The notes: generated by a model from the letters alone, not told the origin. 64,000 bases of DNA from an uncultured Rhodopila sp. (GCA_903851415.1 CAINOE010000174.1:1-64000), one strand, 5' to 3'. Numbered from the stretch's first letter, positions 42,199 through 52,342 are shown. A program made the numbers and translations.

Positions 42199-43281
42199 AT
42201 GGCACGCAAGACGGTGCTGGTCGCCGGCGCGACCGGCGTGGTGGGATACGCCGCGCTGAAGCATTTCGCTGCCGAACCGGGCACGGCGGCCGTGGCGCTG
42301 TCCCGGCGCCCGCCTCCCGCTGTGGGGTTCGCGCGGCATCTTGCGCTCGACCTGACCAACGCCGCCGCCTGCCACGACGCCGCGGAGGCGATGCGCGACG
42401 TCACCCATCTGGTCTATGCCGCGCTGTTCGAAATGCCCGGCCTGGTCGAAGGCTGGCGCGATGATCGTCAGATCGCCACCAACGACCGGATGCTGCGCAA
42501 CCTGTTGGAGCCGCTGATGCGCGCTGCTCCGCGGTTGCGGCACGTCACGCTGCTGCAGGGGACGAAGGCGTATGGCGTGCATGTGCGGCCGCTGGCGGTG
42601 CCGGCCCGGGAGGGGCGGTCGGAGCTGCGGGAGCAGGCGAATTTCTACTGGAATCAGGAGGATTACCTGCGCGCCTGCCGCGCCGGGCGGGACTGGAGCT
42701 TCACCATCCTGCGGCCGGTGCTGGTGGTGGGCGAGGCCATCGGCGGGGCGATGAACCTGATCCCGGCCCTGGGCGTGCATGCGGCGGTGATGCGGGAGCG
42801 CGGGCCGATTCTGCCCTATCCGGGCGGGGCGGAGCGGGTGGGCCAGGCGGTGGATGCGGATCTGCTGGCGCGGGCCATCGGCTGGGCCGGCGAAGCGGCG
42901 GCGGCGCGGAATGAGACGTTCAATGTGGCCAACGGCGACGTGTTCACCTGGCCCAATGTCTGGCCGGCGATCGCCGGCGCCGCCGGCATGCGCACCGGTC
43001 CGGACGAGCCGTTTCTGCTGCAGTCGCTCGGCCGGGCGGACTGGGACCGGGCGCGGCAGAGATACGGGCTGGTGTCGCCGGGCCTGGCGGAGTTCGTCGG
43101 GCTGTCGCTGGAATACGCCGACTACCAGATGCGCTACGGCCACACCGAGCCGGGTCCCGCGGCGATCGTTTCTACGGTGAAGATCATGCAGGCGGGGTTT
43201 CACGAGGTGATGGACACCGAGGAGATGTTCCGCAAGTGGTTCCGGGTGTTCCAGCAAAAACGGTTGCTGCCGGGGCGGTAG
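42199..43281 (+). CDS. SDR-family reductase of the PRISE (progesterone 5beta-reductase-like) type
   Basis: The protein is an extended short-chain dehydrogenase/reductase. Its N-terminus VLVAGATGVVGYAALKHF binds NAD(P). Later motifs are LLQGTKAYGVH and NFYWNQEDYLRA; the Tyr/Trp region NFYxxxED is a hallmark of PRISE enzymes, which reduce enone C=C bonds. The length of 360 residues is normal. The gene starts 56 bases after the peptidase gene. The natural substrate is unknown. Confidence 0.85.
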   Translation: MARKTVLVAGATGVVGYAALKHFAAEPGTAAVALSRRPPPAVGFARHLALDLTNAAACHDAAEAMRDVTHLVYAALFEMPGLVEGWRDDRQIATNDRMLRNLLEPLMRAAPRLRHVTLLQGTKAYGVHVRPLAVPAREGRSELREQANFYWNQEDYLRACRAGRDWSFTILRPVLVVGEAIGGAMNLIPALGVHAAVMRERGPILPYPGGAERVGQAVDADLLARAIGWAGEAAAARNETFNVANGDVFTWPNVWPAIAGAAGMRTGPDEPFLLQSLGRADWDRARQRYGLVSPGLAEFVGLSLEYADYQMRYGHTEPGPAAIVSTVKIMQAGFHEVMDTEEMFRKWFRVFQQKRLLPGR

Positions 43282-43544
43282 GCCGGTTTGCTACCGTTCC
43301 TGTTTGTCACTGAGTTGTCCCGGACCTCATGCAGTTTGATTCTCCGCGCCGCTCAAGCCCGCGGTGTTCGCCATTCTGCGTGCAAGCAAACGCGTGGATG
43401 GCGTACCTCGCGCACTCAACGTCAGAATAGTGCTCCGAGGGGAAGTAAAAGCGCGGCGGCTGAAGCGTCCAATTTTCGTGAGACGCCCGTGCGGCTCTCA
43501 TCGCGCGGGTAAACTCCGGGTCGGGTTTGTGGTTCGGCGTCCGC

Positions 43545-43716
43545 TTTACGCGCGGAGGACGCCGAGATTGTGAGATCGCAGAGAAACATTCCCGCGCCGT
43601 CGGCACAGTCGCGGCTTCCACCTTGGCTGACGCAGCCGGTTCATCGTAAAGCATTGAAACGGCGGATTCGGAAATGCTTCTCTGCGATCTCAAAATCTCG
43701 GCGTTCTCTGCGCAAA
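43545..43716. repeat. Inverted repeat with arms of about 48 bp
   Basis: Left arm 43545-43593 and right arm 43670-43716 share ACGCCGAGATT, TGAGATCGCAGAGAA and CATT in the same order, with single mismatches between them and two extra bases in the left arm. The spacer is 76 bp. No transposase is present. It resembles a MITE or an intergenic repeat able to form a long hairpin. Confidence 0.8.
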
Positions 43717-44013
43717 ATTCGACCGATCAACCACCACCTGCGGCCGCCGCCGGTGTTGGAATAGCGTTTGACCTGCCGGGCGGCCTCCGTGACGATCGGT
43801 CGATTGCCGTATCGGTCGCTTGTAAGTAACGGTAGCGGCCGGATACGCCGGGTCCCGGTCGCAGGCAACCGAGCGTCGGAGCGCACAGCCGATCACGCGG
43901 TTGTATGGTGACCGCGCCCTGGCGCCGGCACGGCGTCAGGCGACCGACCGATCAAAAAATCCCGGGTTACCCCCTTGCAAGCGCACACCGCGTCTCCCAG
44001 TTCGGCAACTTGA

Positions 44014-44028
44014 GAACATATAGCGAAC
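44014..44028. promoter_or_regulatory. LexA (SOS) box, GAAC-N7-GAAC
   Basis: The sequence GAACATATAGCGAAC is an exact GAAC-N7-GAAC direct repeat with an AT-rich spacer, the LexA site form known from alphaproteobacteria. It ends 11 bases before the ATG at 44040, close enough to block transcription or translation initiation. The lexA gene itself lies at the right end of the window. Confidence 0.7.
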
Positions 44029-44039
44029 ACAACCTGCGC

Positions 44040-44834
44040 ATGCCCACCGACGAAGCCGCCCTGCCCTACAACCGCGACGCCATTTTCGACGCCGACGGGC
44101 CGATCAACCCGGTCTTCATGCTGGAGGCGATCCGCACGCTGCTGCGGGCCCTGCCGCTTGACGAGACTGAGCCGAAAGCCTGGCGGAACCGCCGGATGGG
44201 CACCGCGCTCATGGGCCTGGCGGCGCTGCATCCGCGCGACGAGATCGAGGTCATGCTCGGGGTCCAGGCGCTGTGCGCCTACCATGCCGCCGCTGCGTGC
44301 TGGCATCTCGGGATGAACCACCATTACCCGCGCGGCAGCGGATTGCGGCAGTTTTCCGCTGCCGCTTCGGCGGCGCGCACCTTCGACACACTGCTGAAGG
44401 CGCTGGAGCGGCGTCAGGCCAGGCCGCTGGCGGTCCCCGCCGGCCGCCCGGCGCCGCGCGCGTGGCCGGAACGGGACCTGACCGCGGAGGTGGCGCGGAT
44501 GGAAGATCGCTGCCGCCGCGGCGAACAGGAGGCGGCGGAGAGCGAAGCGGAGCCGGAGGTCGCCTGGACGCCGGATGCGCTGGCCGCGGCCGACGCCATG
44601 CTGGAGCGCGCGCGGACCGAGTCCGAGAACGCGGGCCTGGATATCGCGCATACGGACGGGATCCTGCCCGGCGGCGGGATGATCGTGCCGGACAATCCGA
44701 CGCCGCAGCAGGACGCTTACCTCGCCCGCCGCCTCGGTCTGTCGGTGAAGCAGGAGCGGGCGGAGAACCTGCGCAACGGGATCGACACGCTGCCGCAGAT
44801 CCGGCCGCTGCGGCCGGGGGATTTTGTTCCGTAG
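44040..44834 (+). CDS. Hypothetical protein under an SOS-type LexA box
   Basis: The 264-residue protein has no signal peptide. The N-terminal third is helical (PVFMLEAIRTLLRALPLD, then ALMGLAALHPRDEIEVMLGVQALCAYHAAAACWH). The middle is charged and probably coiled, and the C-terminus is Pro-rich (LRPGDFVP). I do not recognise a catalytic motif or named family. The ATG at 44040 follows the LexA box by 11 bases, so expression upon DNA damage is expected. The frame is open further upstream, but those residues would run through the box. Confidence 0.7.
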   Translation: MPTDEAALPYNRDAIFDADGPINPVFMLEAIRTLLRALPLDETEPKAWRNRRMGTALMGLAALHPRDEIEVMLGVQALCAYHAAAACWHLGMNHHYPRGSGLRQFSAAASAARTFDTLLKALERRQARPLAVPAGRPAPRAWPERDLTAEVARMEDRCRRGEQEAAESEAEPEVAWTPDALAAADAMLERARTESENAGLDIAHTDGILPGGGMIVPDNPTPQQDAYLARRLGLSVKQERAENLRNGIDTLPQIRPLRPGDFVP

Positions 44835-44849
44835 CGGCTCGCCGCCCCG

Positions 44850-44881
44850 CGTCATGGCCTGTCTCATCCGGGCCGAGACGG
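44850..44881. repeat. Degenerate REP-like palindrome
   Basis: CGTCATGGCC-TGTCTCAT-CCGGGCCGAGACGG keeps the general form of the REP family but has several mismatches. It lies between the SOS-box gene and the convergent efflux gene. Confidence 0.45.
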
Positions 44882-44902
44882 TTGGGACGGCGCAGCCGCC
44901 GC

Positions 44903-46429
44903 TCATTCGACATTCCCGCCCACCGGCAAAGCCACGCCACCCGGCACGATCCCGGGCTTCAGCCCCGGGAACTGCTCCTGCACCGGCTGATCCGCCTCCA
45001 CCCAGCCACCGCCCAGGGCTTTGTACAGATTCAGCAGCGCCTGGACCCGCGCCAGCCGCACCTGCACCAGCGTATCCTCGTCGTTGAACTGAGTGGTCTC
45101 CGCCGTCAGCACCGTCGTGATATCCACCGTCCCGGCGCCCAACTGCGCCCGGGCGATCGTCGCCGCCCGGGTCGCCGCCTCCACCGCGATTCGCTGGAGC
45201 CGCTCCTGTTCGCTGGCATAGCGCCAGGCGGTCAGCGCGGTATCGACATCGGTGAACGCCTGCACCACCGCCTTGCGGTAATCCGCGAGCAGTTCGTCGT
45301 AGCGGCCCTTCGCCTGGTCGAGCTGCCCGCGCAGCGTGCCGCCGTCGAACAGCGGCAACGTCAGGCCGGCGGCCACGGACGCCAGGGCCCCGCCCGGGGT
45401 GATCAGGTGGTTCAGCGCAGACGCCTGATACCCGGCGCTGCCGGTCAGGCTGACGCTCGGAAAGAATGCCGCCCGCGCCACCTTGATGTTGAAGTTCTGC
45501 GCGATCAGTTGCGCCTCGGCCCCGGCCACGTCCGGGCGGCGCGCCAGCAGCTCCGACGGCAGCCCCGACGCCACCGGCGGCAAATCGAGCGCCGTCAGCG
45601 TGCCGGGCGTCACCGTGATCCGCTCCGGCGGCTCCCCGACGAGGATTCCGAGCGCGATCACCTGCTGCTCCATCTGGCTGATGAAATTCGGGATCAGCGC
45701 CCTCTCCCCGTCCACCAGCGCCTCCTGCTGCGCGACATCCAGCGCGTTCGCCGTGCCGGCCTCCAGCCGCCCGCGGATCACCGCCAGAGTCTGCTCCGCG
45801 TCCCGCAAATTCTGCCGCGCCACGCCCAGCCGATCGGCCAGGGACAGGGCGGTGAACCAGGTGTTGGCGACGCCGGTGACGACGGTCAGCGCGACGGTCT
45901 GCTGGTCGAACCGGCTGAACACCGCCGAGGCCACGGCGGATTGCCGGGCCGCGAGGTTGCGGCCCCAGAAGTCCAGCTCGTAGCTGGCGTTCAGCCCGGC
46001 GCTATAGGTGTGGAAATCGATGCTGGCGTTCGATCCGCCGCCGCCGCCGCCGCTGAGCCCGAAGCGGCTGCTGCTGCCCGTCCCGAGTCCCTCATGCTGC
46101 CAGTTCGCATTGCCGGTGCCGGAGAAATCCGGCAGCAGCGGGGCCCCGGCGATGCGCACCTGCGCATCCGCCTGCCGCACCCGCGCGATCGCCGCCGCGA
46201 TGTCGAAGTTCCGGGCGCGCGCCTGCTCGATCAGCGCGTTCAGCTCCTGCGAGTGGAAACCGCGCCACCAGTCCGCCGCCGGCCAGGCCGCCGTCGCGGA
46301 CTGCGGCGTTGCGCGATAGGCCGCCGGAATGTCCAGCGGCGGGCGGTGGTAGTCCGGACCAAGGTCGCAGCCAGCCACGATCAGGACGGCGGCGGACAGG
46401 GCGGTCAGGCGGGGAAGGCGGATGGTCAA
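44903..46429 (-). CDS. NodT-family outer-membrane efflux lipoprotein (TolC-like)
   Basis: This is the outer-membrane channel of a tripartite exporter. The N-terminus has a lipoprotein signal with lipobox VAGC (Cys about residue 21) followed by DLGPDYHRPP, typical of NodT proteins. Two OEP repeats with long helices follow, including DWWRGFHSQELNALIEQARARNFDIAAAIARVRQADAQ and SELLARRPDVAGAEAQLIAQNFNIKVARAAFFPSVSLTGSAGY. The start is a TTG with GAGGAT about ten bases upstream. No RND pump or adaptor gene is adjacent. Confidence 0.92.
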   Translation of the reverse strand: MTIRLPRLTALSAAVLIVAGCDLGPDYHRPPLDIPAAYRATPQSATAAWPAADWWRGFHSQELNALIEQARARNFDIAAAIARVRQADAQVRIAGAPLLPDFSGTGNANWQHEGLGTGSSSRFGLSGGGGGGSNASIDFHTYSAGLNASYELDFWGRNLAARQSAVASAVFSRFDQQTVALTVVTGVANTWFTALSLADRLGVARQNLRDAEQTLAVIRGRLEAGTANALDVAQQEALVDGERALIPNFISQMEQQVIALGILVGEPPERITVTPGTLTALDLPPVASGLPSELLARRPDVAGAEAQLIAQNFNIKVARAAFFPSVSLTGSAGYQASALNHLITPGGALASVAAGLTLPLFDGGTLRGQLDQAKGRYDELLADYRKAVVQAFTDVDTALTAWRYASEQERLQRIAVEAATRAATIARAQLGAGTVDITTVLTAETTQFNDEDTLVQVRLARVQALLNLYKALGGGWVEADQPVQEQFPGLKPGIVPGGVALPVGGNVE

Positions 46430-46958
46430 GAGCCGAAAATCCTCTGGCGGTGAGTGTCGGCATCAGCACGGCGCCGCGTTCCGCCCTTCATGCGACCCGG
46501 CGGCGCCTGTTGCCGGGGGAGAATCGGTCCGAGCTGAGGCTGCCCGACAACATGCGTCCGCCGGGAAAGTGGGCAACCCGCCATGCCGCACATTGAACCG
46601 CCAGGCGCCTGCTGTGCCAGCGCGGTCCGTCCATTAGCCAACATCTGCGATCAAGCCTATGGCGGAGAGAACATTGTGGCTCTGCCGATCGTACATCCGC
46701 CGAACTCCATCACCGCTGGCCATTTTGTCTGTCCCTGGCTTGCAATAGAGAGTCCCGCTTTCGGGGTAAGGCGGGGTTTCAAGACCGCATTCAACACAGA
46801 GGAAGAACGAGAGCCACGGAGGGCCACGGAGAAGAAACCGCCGGGCCAAGGCGCTCGCCCTCTACGCGAGCAGATGCAAAGCCGGATTTCATCGTTTGGT
46901 CATCGAGACACCGCCGCGCAGCCCGTAAATGCCGATCCTCGATCAAGGACCACCCCTT
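46430..46958. other. 529-bp intergenic region between divergent envelope genes
   Basis: The region should hold the promoters of the efflux lipoprotein and the porin. It contains a purine-rich repeat tract at about 46793-46834 with CACAGAGGAAGA and two copies of CCACGGAG, a type of intergenic repeat common in bacteria. No gene is supported. Confidence 0.5.
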
Positions 46959-48404
46959 ATGCTTCGCGATGCCGTGCGGTATTGGCCCAACGGCGCCCTT
47001 CTCGTCGCCGCGGCGATCGCGCCGGCCAGCCCCGCGCACTCGCAGGCTCCCGACGGGAGCCTTCCGGGCGCGCCGGAGATGCGGGCGCAGCAGCCGCTCG
47101 AACCGCATGCGCAAGCAACCGCGGATGGCAGCCTGTGGCAGCGAGACCGCCTGTTCGGCGATCCCGGCGGCTTCCGCTCAAAGCTTCAGGACGCCGGATT
47201 CACCATCACCCTACAGGAAACCAGTGAGGTTTTGGGCAATGTCACCGGCGACGCCACCGGCGCGGTGTATGAGGGCGCCACGCTGGCGGCGTTGCAGATC
47301 GATACCGCCAAGGCCATCGGCCTGCCCGGCGGCACGTTCAGGGTCAGCATGTTCCAGATCCATGGCCAGGGCCTCAGCGACGGCACCATCGGCAATCTCA
47401 ACACCGTCAGCAACATCGAGGCGGCGCCCGGATCGCGGCTGTTCGACCTGTGGTACGAGCAGGCCATGTTCGGGGGCGCCGTATCGCTGCGCCTCGGCCA
47501 GCAGGCCGCGGACGAGGAGTTTCAGGTCAGCACCTATGGCGGGGTGTTCATCAACGCCTCGTTCGGCTGGCCGACTCTCGCCGCCGAGGCGCTTCCGGGC
47601 GGCGGTCCCGCCTACCCGCTGGCCGCGCTCGGCGGTCGGCTGAAGGTGCAGCCGCGCGACGACCTCGCCATCCTGGTCGGGGTCTACAGCGGCAGTCCGG
47701 CGCCGGACGGGCAGAACGATCCGCAGCTTCGCAACGCCTCCGGCACGTCGTTCGTCCTCGATCAGGGCGTCTTCGTCATCGGCGAGGTGCAGTATGCGAT
47801 CAACGCCGGGGACAAGGCGGCCGGGTTGCCCGGCGCCTACAAGCTCGGCGCCTGGTACAATTCCAACGCCTTCCCGGACCAGCGCTACGGCGCCGACGGG
47901 TTGCTGCTGGCGGATCCGGCAAGCAGCGGCGTGCCGTTGTCGCACAGCGGCAATTACAGCGTGTATGCGGTGGCCGATCAGATGGTGTGGCGAGAGCCGG
48001 GCACCAGCGACCGGGGAATCGGCGTGTTCGCCCGCGTCACCGGCAGCAGCGGCGACCGCAACCCGGTGAGCGCATTCTTCAATGCCGGCGCGACCTGGAA
48101 AGGCGCCATCCCCGGACGTGAAGACGACACCATCGGCCTCGGCATCGGCGTGGCGCGGATCAGCGACAACGCCCGCGCGGCCGACAGCGATGTCGCGCAC
48201 TTCAGCGGAGCGGCCTATCCGCAGCGCGCCCGCGAGACTGTCCTGGAATTGACCTACCAGGCGGCGGTGACTCCGTGGCTGACGCTGCAGCCGGATTTTC
48301 AATACATCTTCAACCCCGGCGGCGGCAGCCCGAACGTCAGCAACCCGGCCAGGAAACAAGCTGACGCCGCGGTGCTCGGGCTTCGGGGGGTGGTTGTGTT
48401 TTAG
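46959..48404 (+). CDS. OprB-family carbohydrate-selective porin
   Basis: The protein has a signal peptide (ALLVAAAIAPASPAHSQA) and a beta-barrel rich in alternating hydrophobic strands, ending in a Phe (LGLRGVVVF), as outer-membrane porins do. The phrases RDRLFGDPGGFRSKLQDAGFTITLQETSEVLGNVTG, SRLFDLWYEQAMFGGAVSLRLGQQAADEEF and YKLGAWYNSNAFPDQRYG are typical of OprB. It would let sugars or similar solutes cross the outer membrane. ATG at 46959 has AAGGA nine bases upstream. Confidence 0.9.
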   Translation: MLRDAVRYWPNGALLVAAAIAPASPAHSQAPDGSLPGAPEMRAQQPLEPHAQATADGSLWQRDRLFGDPGGFRSKLQDAGFTITLQETSEVLGNVTGDATGAVYEGATLAALQIDTAKAIGLPGGTFRVSMFQIHGQGLSDGTIGNLNTVSNIEAAPGSRLFDLWYEQAMFGGAVSLRLGQQAADEEFQVSTYGGVFINASFGWPTLAAEALPGGGPAYPLAALGGRLKVQPRDDLAILVGVYSGSPAPDGQNDPQLRNASGTSFVLDQGVFVIGEVQYAINAGDKAAGLPGAYKLGAWYNSNAFPDQRYGADGLLLADPASSGVPLSHSGNYSVYAVADQMVWREPGTSDRGIGVFARVTGSSGDRNPVSAFFNAGATWKGAIPGREDDTIGLGIGVARISDNARAADSDVAHFSGAAYPQRARETVLELTYQAAVTPWLTLQPDFQYIFNPGGGSPNVSNPARKQADAAVLGLRGVVVF

Positions 48405-48562
48405 TGCGAAGTTGCGCCCGCTTCCGCGACGGGCGGCGGCAAATTCCACAATCAAATGATATCGATAACCGCGGCGGCAACCGGCGTGGCCTTGCGTGAC
48501 CCGCCAGTATATGCAAAACGCCACCCGTCAATAAACCAATTCAAAACGAGGAACGTCCGGGG

Positions 48563-49310
48563 GTGACAGACAACACCATCCTGGAGACAGAAGGTCTCAC
48601 GCGGGAATTCGGCGGCTTCCTGGCCGTCGATGGCGTCTCGTTGCGCGTGCAGACCGGGAACATCCATGCCCTGATTGGCCCCAACGGCGCCGGCAAGACC
48701 ACCTGCTTCAATCTGCTGACGTCCTTCCTGCCGCCGACACGCGGCACGATCAGGTTCAAGGGCCGCGACATCACCGGCATGAAGCCGGCCATGGTGGCGC
48801 GGCTCGGGCTGATCCGCAGCTTCCAGATCTCCGCGGTATTTCCGCATCTGACCGCGCTGGAGAATGTCCGGCTCGCGCTTCAGCGCGTCCGCGGGGCCAG
48901 CTTCGACTTCTGGCGCTCCGAGCGGGTGCTGAAGGTGTTCGACGACCGCGCGCACGAATTGCTGTTCGATGTCGGCCTGACCGGCTTCGCCGACACCGTG
49001 GTGTCCGATCTGTCGTATGGATTGAAGCGCGCGCTGGAGATCGCCACGACCCTGGCGCTGGAGCCGGAGATGATGCTGCTGGACGAGCCCACCGCCGGGA
49101 TGGCGCACGGCGACGTGGACCGCATCGTCGATCTGATCAGGCGCATCCGCCCCGGCCGCACCATCCTGATGGTCGAGCACAACCTGTCGGTCGTCGAGGG
49201 CCTGTGCGACAGGATCACCGTGCTGACCCGCGGCAAGGTGCTGGCGGAGGGCGACTACGCCACCGTCTCGAAGAACCCCGAAGTGATCGCCGCCTATCTG
49301 GGGACCGCCG

Positions 49311-49318
<8 letters not shown>
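48563..49318 (+). CDS. livG: Branched-chain amino acid-type ABC transporter ATP-binding protein LivG
   Basis: Motifs: Walker A GPNGAGKTT, Q-loop RSFQIS, signature LSYGLKRALEIA (LivG form, in place of LSGGQ), Walker B MLLDEPTAGM and H-loop MVEHNLSVVEGLCD. The GTG start has GAGGA upstream. It overlaps livF by eight bases and heads a five-gene importer operon. These systems carry branched-chain or other amino acids, amides or aromatic acids; specificity cannot be read here. Confidence 0.92.
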
Positions 49319-50006
<688 letters not shown>

Positions 50007-50026
50007 GTAAAGGTGCGGCCCCCCTT

Positions 50027-50056
50027 CGTCATGGCCCGGCTTGTCCGGGCCACCTA
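50027..50056. repeat. REP-like palindrome inside the liv operon
   Basis: CGTCATGGCCCGGCTTGTCCGGGCCACCTA matches the left half of the composite repeat at 14405. It lies in the 156-base gap between livF and the binding-protein gene, where it could uncouple expression of the two parts by an mRNA hairpin. Confidence 0.7.
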
Positions 50057-50162
50057 TCGCACGAGGAAGAGAATGCCGTCCACCCCTCCCCCGGCCCGCA
50101 ACCCGTTCCGACCGCCCGCGCCGGGCGGCGGCTCAATCCGTGAAGTTATAAAGGTTCATCCC

Positions 50163-51392
50163 ATGACTCTCACACGTCGTAGCGCTCTGACCACGGTGGC
50201 CGCGGCCGCCGCGCTTCCGCTCATCCGCCCTGCCCGGGCGCAGAAGCCGGTGATCAAAATCGGCGTCCTCAACGACCAGTCCGGGCCGTACACCAACACC
50301 GGCGGCCGCACCTCCGTCATCTGCACGCAGCAGGCGCTGGAGGATTTCGGCGCCGCGGCCAAGGGCCTCAATGTCGAGGTGATCTCGGCGGACCACCAGA
50401 ACAAGCCGGACCTGGCGGTGTCTATCGTGCGCCAGTGGTTCGACCGCGACGGCGTCGATGTGCTGCTGGATGTGCCGACATCGTCGGTGGCGCTGGCGCT
50501 GCAATCGGTGGTGCGCGAGAAGAACAAGGTCTACCTGAACTCGGGCGCCGCCAGTTCGGCCCTGACCGGCGCGCAGTGCTCGCCGAATTTCGTCCACTGG
50601 ACCTATGACACCTACATGCTGGCCAAATCGACCGGCGGGGCGATGGTGAAGGCGGGCGGCGATTCCTGGTACTTCGTCACCGCCGATTACGCCTTCGGCA
50701 AGCAGTTGCAGTCAGACACCACGTCGTTCGTTACCGCCGCGGGCGGCAAGGTGCTTGGTTCGGCACTGTACCCGTTCCCCGGCACCACCGATTTCTCGTC
50801 GTTCCTGGTGCAGGCGCAATCCAGCGGCGCGAAAGTCATCGGGCTGGCCAATGCCGGCGGCGACACGGTCAATTCGATCAAGCAGGCGAACGAGTTCGGC
50901 CTGAACAACTCGATGAAGATCGCCGCGCTGCTGATGTTCATCACCGACGTGCACGCCCTCGGCCTGGGTGTCGCGCATGGCCTGAACCTGACGGAAAGCT
51001 TCTACTGGGACCTCAATGACCGCACCCGCGCTTTCACCAAACGGGTGCTGCCGAAGACGCCGACCAACTATCCCAACATGGACCATGCGGGCTGCTACTC
51101 GGCCACCTTCCATTACCTCAAGGCGGTCGCCGACATGGGCGCGGCCGAGGCGAAGAAGGACGGCGTCGCGACGGTCAACCGCATGAAGGCGATGCCAGTG
51201 GACGACGACTGCTTCGGCAAGACCAAAATCCGCGAGGACGGCCGCAATCTGGTGCCCTCGTTCCTGTTCGAGGTGAAGAAGCCGTCGGAAAGCAAAGGCC
51301 CGTGGGACTACTACAAGCTGGTCGTGGAAACGCCCGGCAACGAGGCGTTCCGTCCGCTGGCCGACGGCCACTGCGCGTTCGTGAAAGCCTGA
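50163..51392 (+). CDS. Branched-chain amino acid-type ABC transporter substrate-binding protein
   Basis: The N-terminus is a twin-arginine-like signal (TRRSALTTVAAAAALPLIRPARAQ), and the mature part follows the LivJ/LivK (Peripla_BP_6) pattern: VIKIGVLNDQSGPYTNTGG, VSIVRQWFDRDGVDVLLDVPTSS and a central TADYAFGKQLQSDTTSFVTAAGGKVLGSALYPFPGTTDFSSFLVQAQ. I used ATG at 50163; the frame is open 50 codons upstream through the REP-like repeat, which is not credible protein. Ligand unknown. Confidence 0.9.
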   Translation: MTLTRRSALTTVAAAAALPLIRPARAQKPVIKIGVLNDQSGPYTNTGGRTSVICTQQALEDFGAAAKGLNVEVISADHQNKPDLAVSIVRQWFDRDGVDVLLDVPTSSVALALQSVVREKNKVYLNSGAASSALTGAQCSPNFVHWTYDTYMLAKSTGGAMVKAGGDSWYFVTADYAFGKQLQSDTTSFVTAAGGKVLGSALYPFPGTTDFSSFLVQAQSSGAKVIGLANAGGDTVNSIKQANEFGLNNSMKIAALLMFITDVHALGLGVAHGLNLTESFYWDLNDRTRAFTKRVLPKTPTNYPNMDHAGCYSATFHYLKAVADMGAAEAKKDGVATVNRMKAMPVDDDCFGKTKIREDGRNLVPSFLFEVKKPSESKGPWDYYKLVVETPGNEAFRPLADGHCAFVKA

Positions 51393-51426
51393 CACGCGGC
51401 GGCCGGGCAAGGCGGGGTTTGAAAGC

Positions 51427-52341
51427 ATGGGCGGATTGCTAGGCTACAGTTTTTCGTTTTTCGGCACCACGATCACCGTGGGGCAGATGCTTGGCCAGGG
51501 CACGCTCGGCCTGATCAACGGCGCTTTCTACGCCTGCCTGTCGCTGGGGCTGGCCGTCATCTTCGGCATGCTCAACATCATCAACTTCGCCCACGGGGCG
51601 CTGTTCATGATGGGCGCGTTCGTTTCCTGGATGCTGCTGAACTATCTCGGCATCGGCTACTTCCCGGCGCTGATCCTGGCGCCGCTGCTGGTCGGGATAT
51701 TCGGCATCATCCTGGAACGGACCATCATCAGCCGGCTGTACAAGCTCGACCACCTGTACGGCCTGCTGCTGACCTTCGGCCTGGCGCTGGTGATCGAGGG
51801 ATTGTTCCGCAACGGCTACGGCAGTTCCGGCATGCCGTACCAGATCCCGGATGTGCTCAACGGCGCCGTCAACCTCGGCTACATGTATATGCCGAAGTAT
51901 CGCGCCTGGGTCGTCCTGGCCGCCGCGGTGGTCTGCCTCGGCACCTGGGTCATCATCGAGAAGACGTCGCTCGGCGCGACGTTGCGGGCGGCGACCGAGA
52001 ACGCGCCGATGGTGCAATCGTTCGGCGTCGACGTCCCAAGGCTGGTGACCCTGACCTATGGCGGCGGCGTGGCCCTCGCCGCGTTCACCGGAGTGCTTGC
52101 GGCGCCGATTTACTCGGTGAACCCGAACATGGGGAGCAATTTCATCAATACCGTGTTCGCCGTGGTGGTCATCGGCGGCATGGGCTCGATCATGGGCTCG
52201 ATCCTCACCGGTTTCGCCCTGGGCGTGCTGGAGGGGGTGACGAAGGTCTTCTACCCGCAGGCGTCCTCGACCGTGGTGTTCCTGGTGATGGTCATCGTGC
52301 TGCTGCTCAGGCCGCGCGGACTGTTTGGAAGGGCTGCCTGA
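51427..52341 (+). CDS. livH: Branched-chain amino acid-type ABC transporter permease LivH
   Basis: The 304-residue membrane protein has about eight hydrophobic segments. Family motifs are LGLINGAFYACLSLGLAVIFGMLNIINFAHGALFMMGAFVSW near the start, LGATLRAATENAPMVQSFGVDVPRL (EAA-like loop) and VIGGMGSIMGSILTGFALGVLEG near the end. It is followed two bases later by livM, with which it forms the channel. Confidence 0.93.
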   Translation: MGGLLGYSFSFFGTTITVGQMLGQGTLGLINGAFYACLSLGLAVIFGMLNIINFAHGALFMMGAFVSWMLLNYLGIGYFPALILAPLLVGIFGIILERTIISRLYKLDHLYGLLLTFGLALVIEGLFRNGYGSSGMPYQIPDVLNGAVNLGYMYMPKYRAWVVLAAAVVCLGTWVIIEKTSLGATLRAATENAPMVQSFGVDVPRLVTLTYGGGVALAAFTGVLAAPIYSVNPNMGSNFINTVFAVVVIGGMGSIMGSILTGFALGVLEGVTKVFYPQASSTVVFLVMVIVLLLRPRGLFGRAA

Positions 52342-52342
52342 G

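Larger units (their letters stand above)
43282..44039. other. 758-bp intergenic region with a large inverted repeat and an SOS box
   Basis: I find no convincing gene. Short frames here that begin with the same residues on both strands arise from the inverted repeat at 43545-43716. The region ends in a LexA-type box 11 bases before the next gene. Confidence 0.6.

Noticed and set aside
43307..43693. Minus-strand 128-codon frame in the gap before the SOS-box gene
   Set aside because: Its first residues come from one arm of the inverted repeat, and a matching frame appears on the other strand from the other arm.
44273..46453. Very long plus-strand frame running over the SOS-box gene and the efflux gene
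   Set aside because: It spans two well-supported genes out of frame or antisense and has shadow-type composition.
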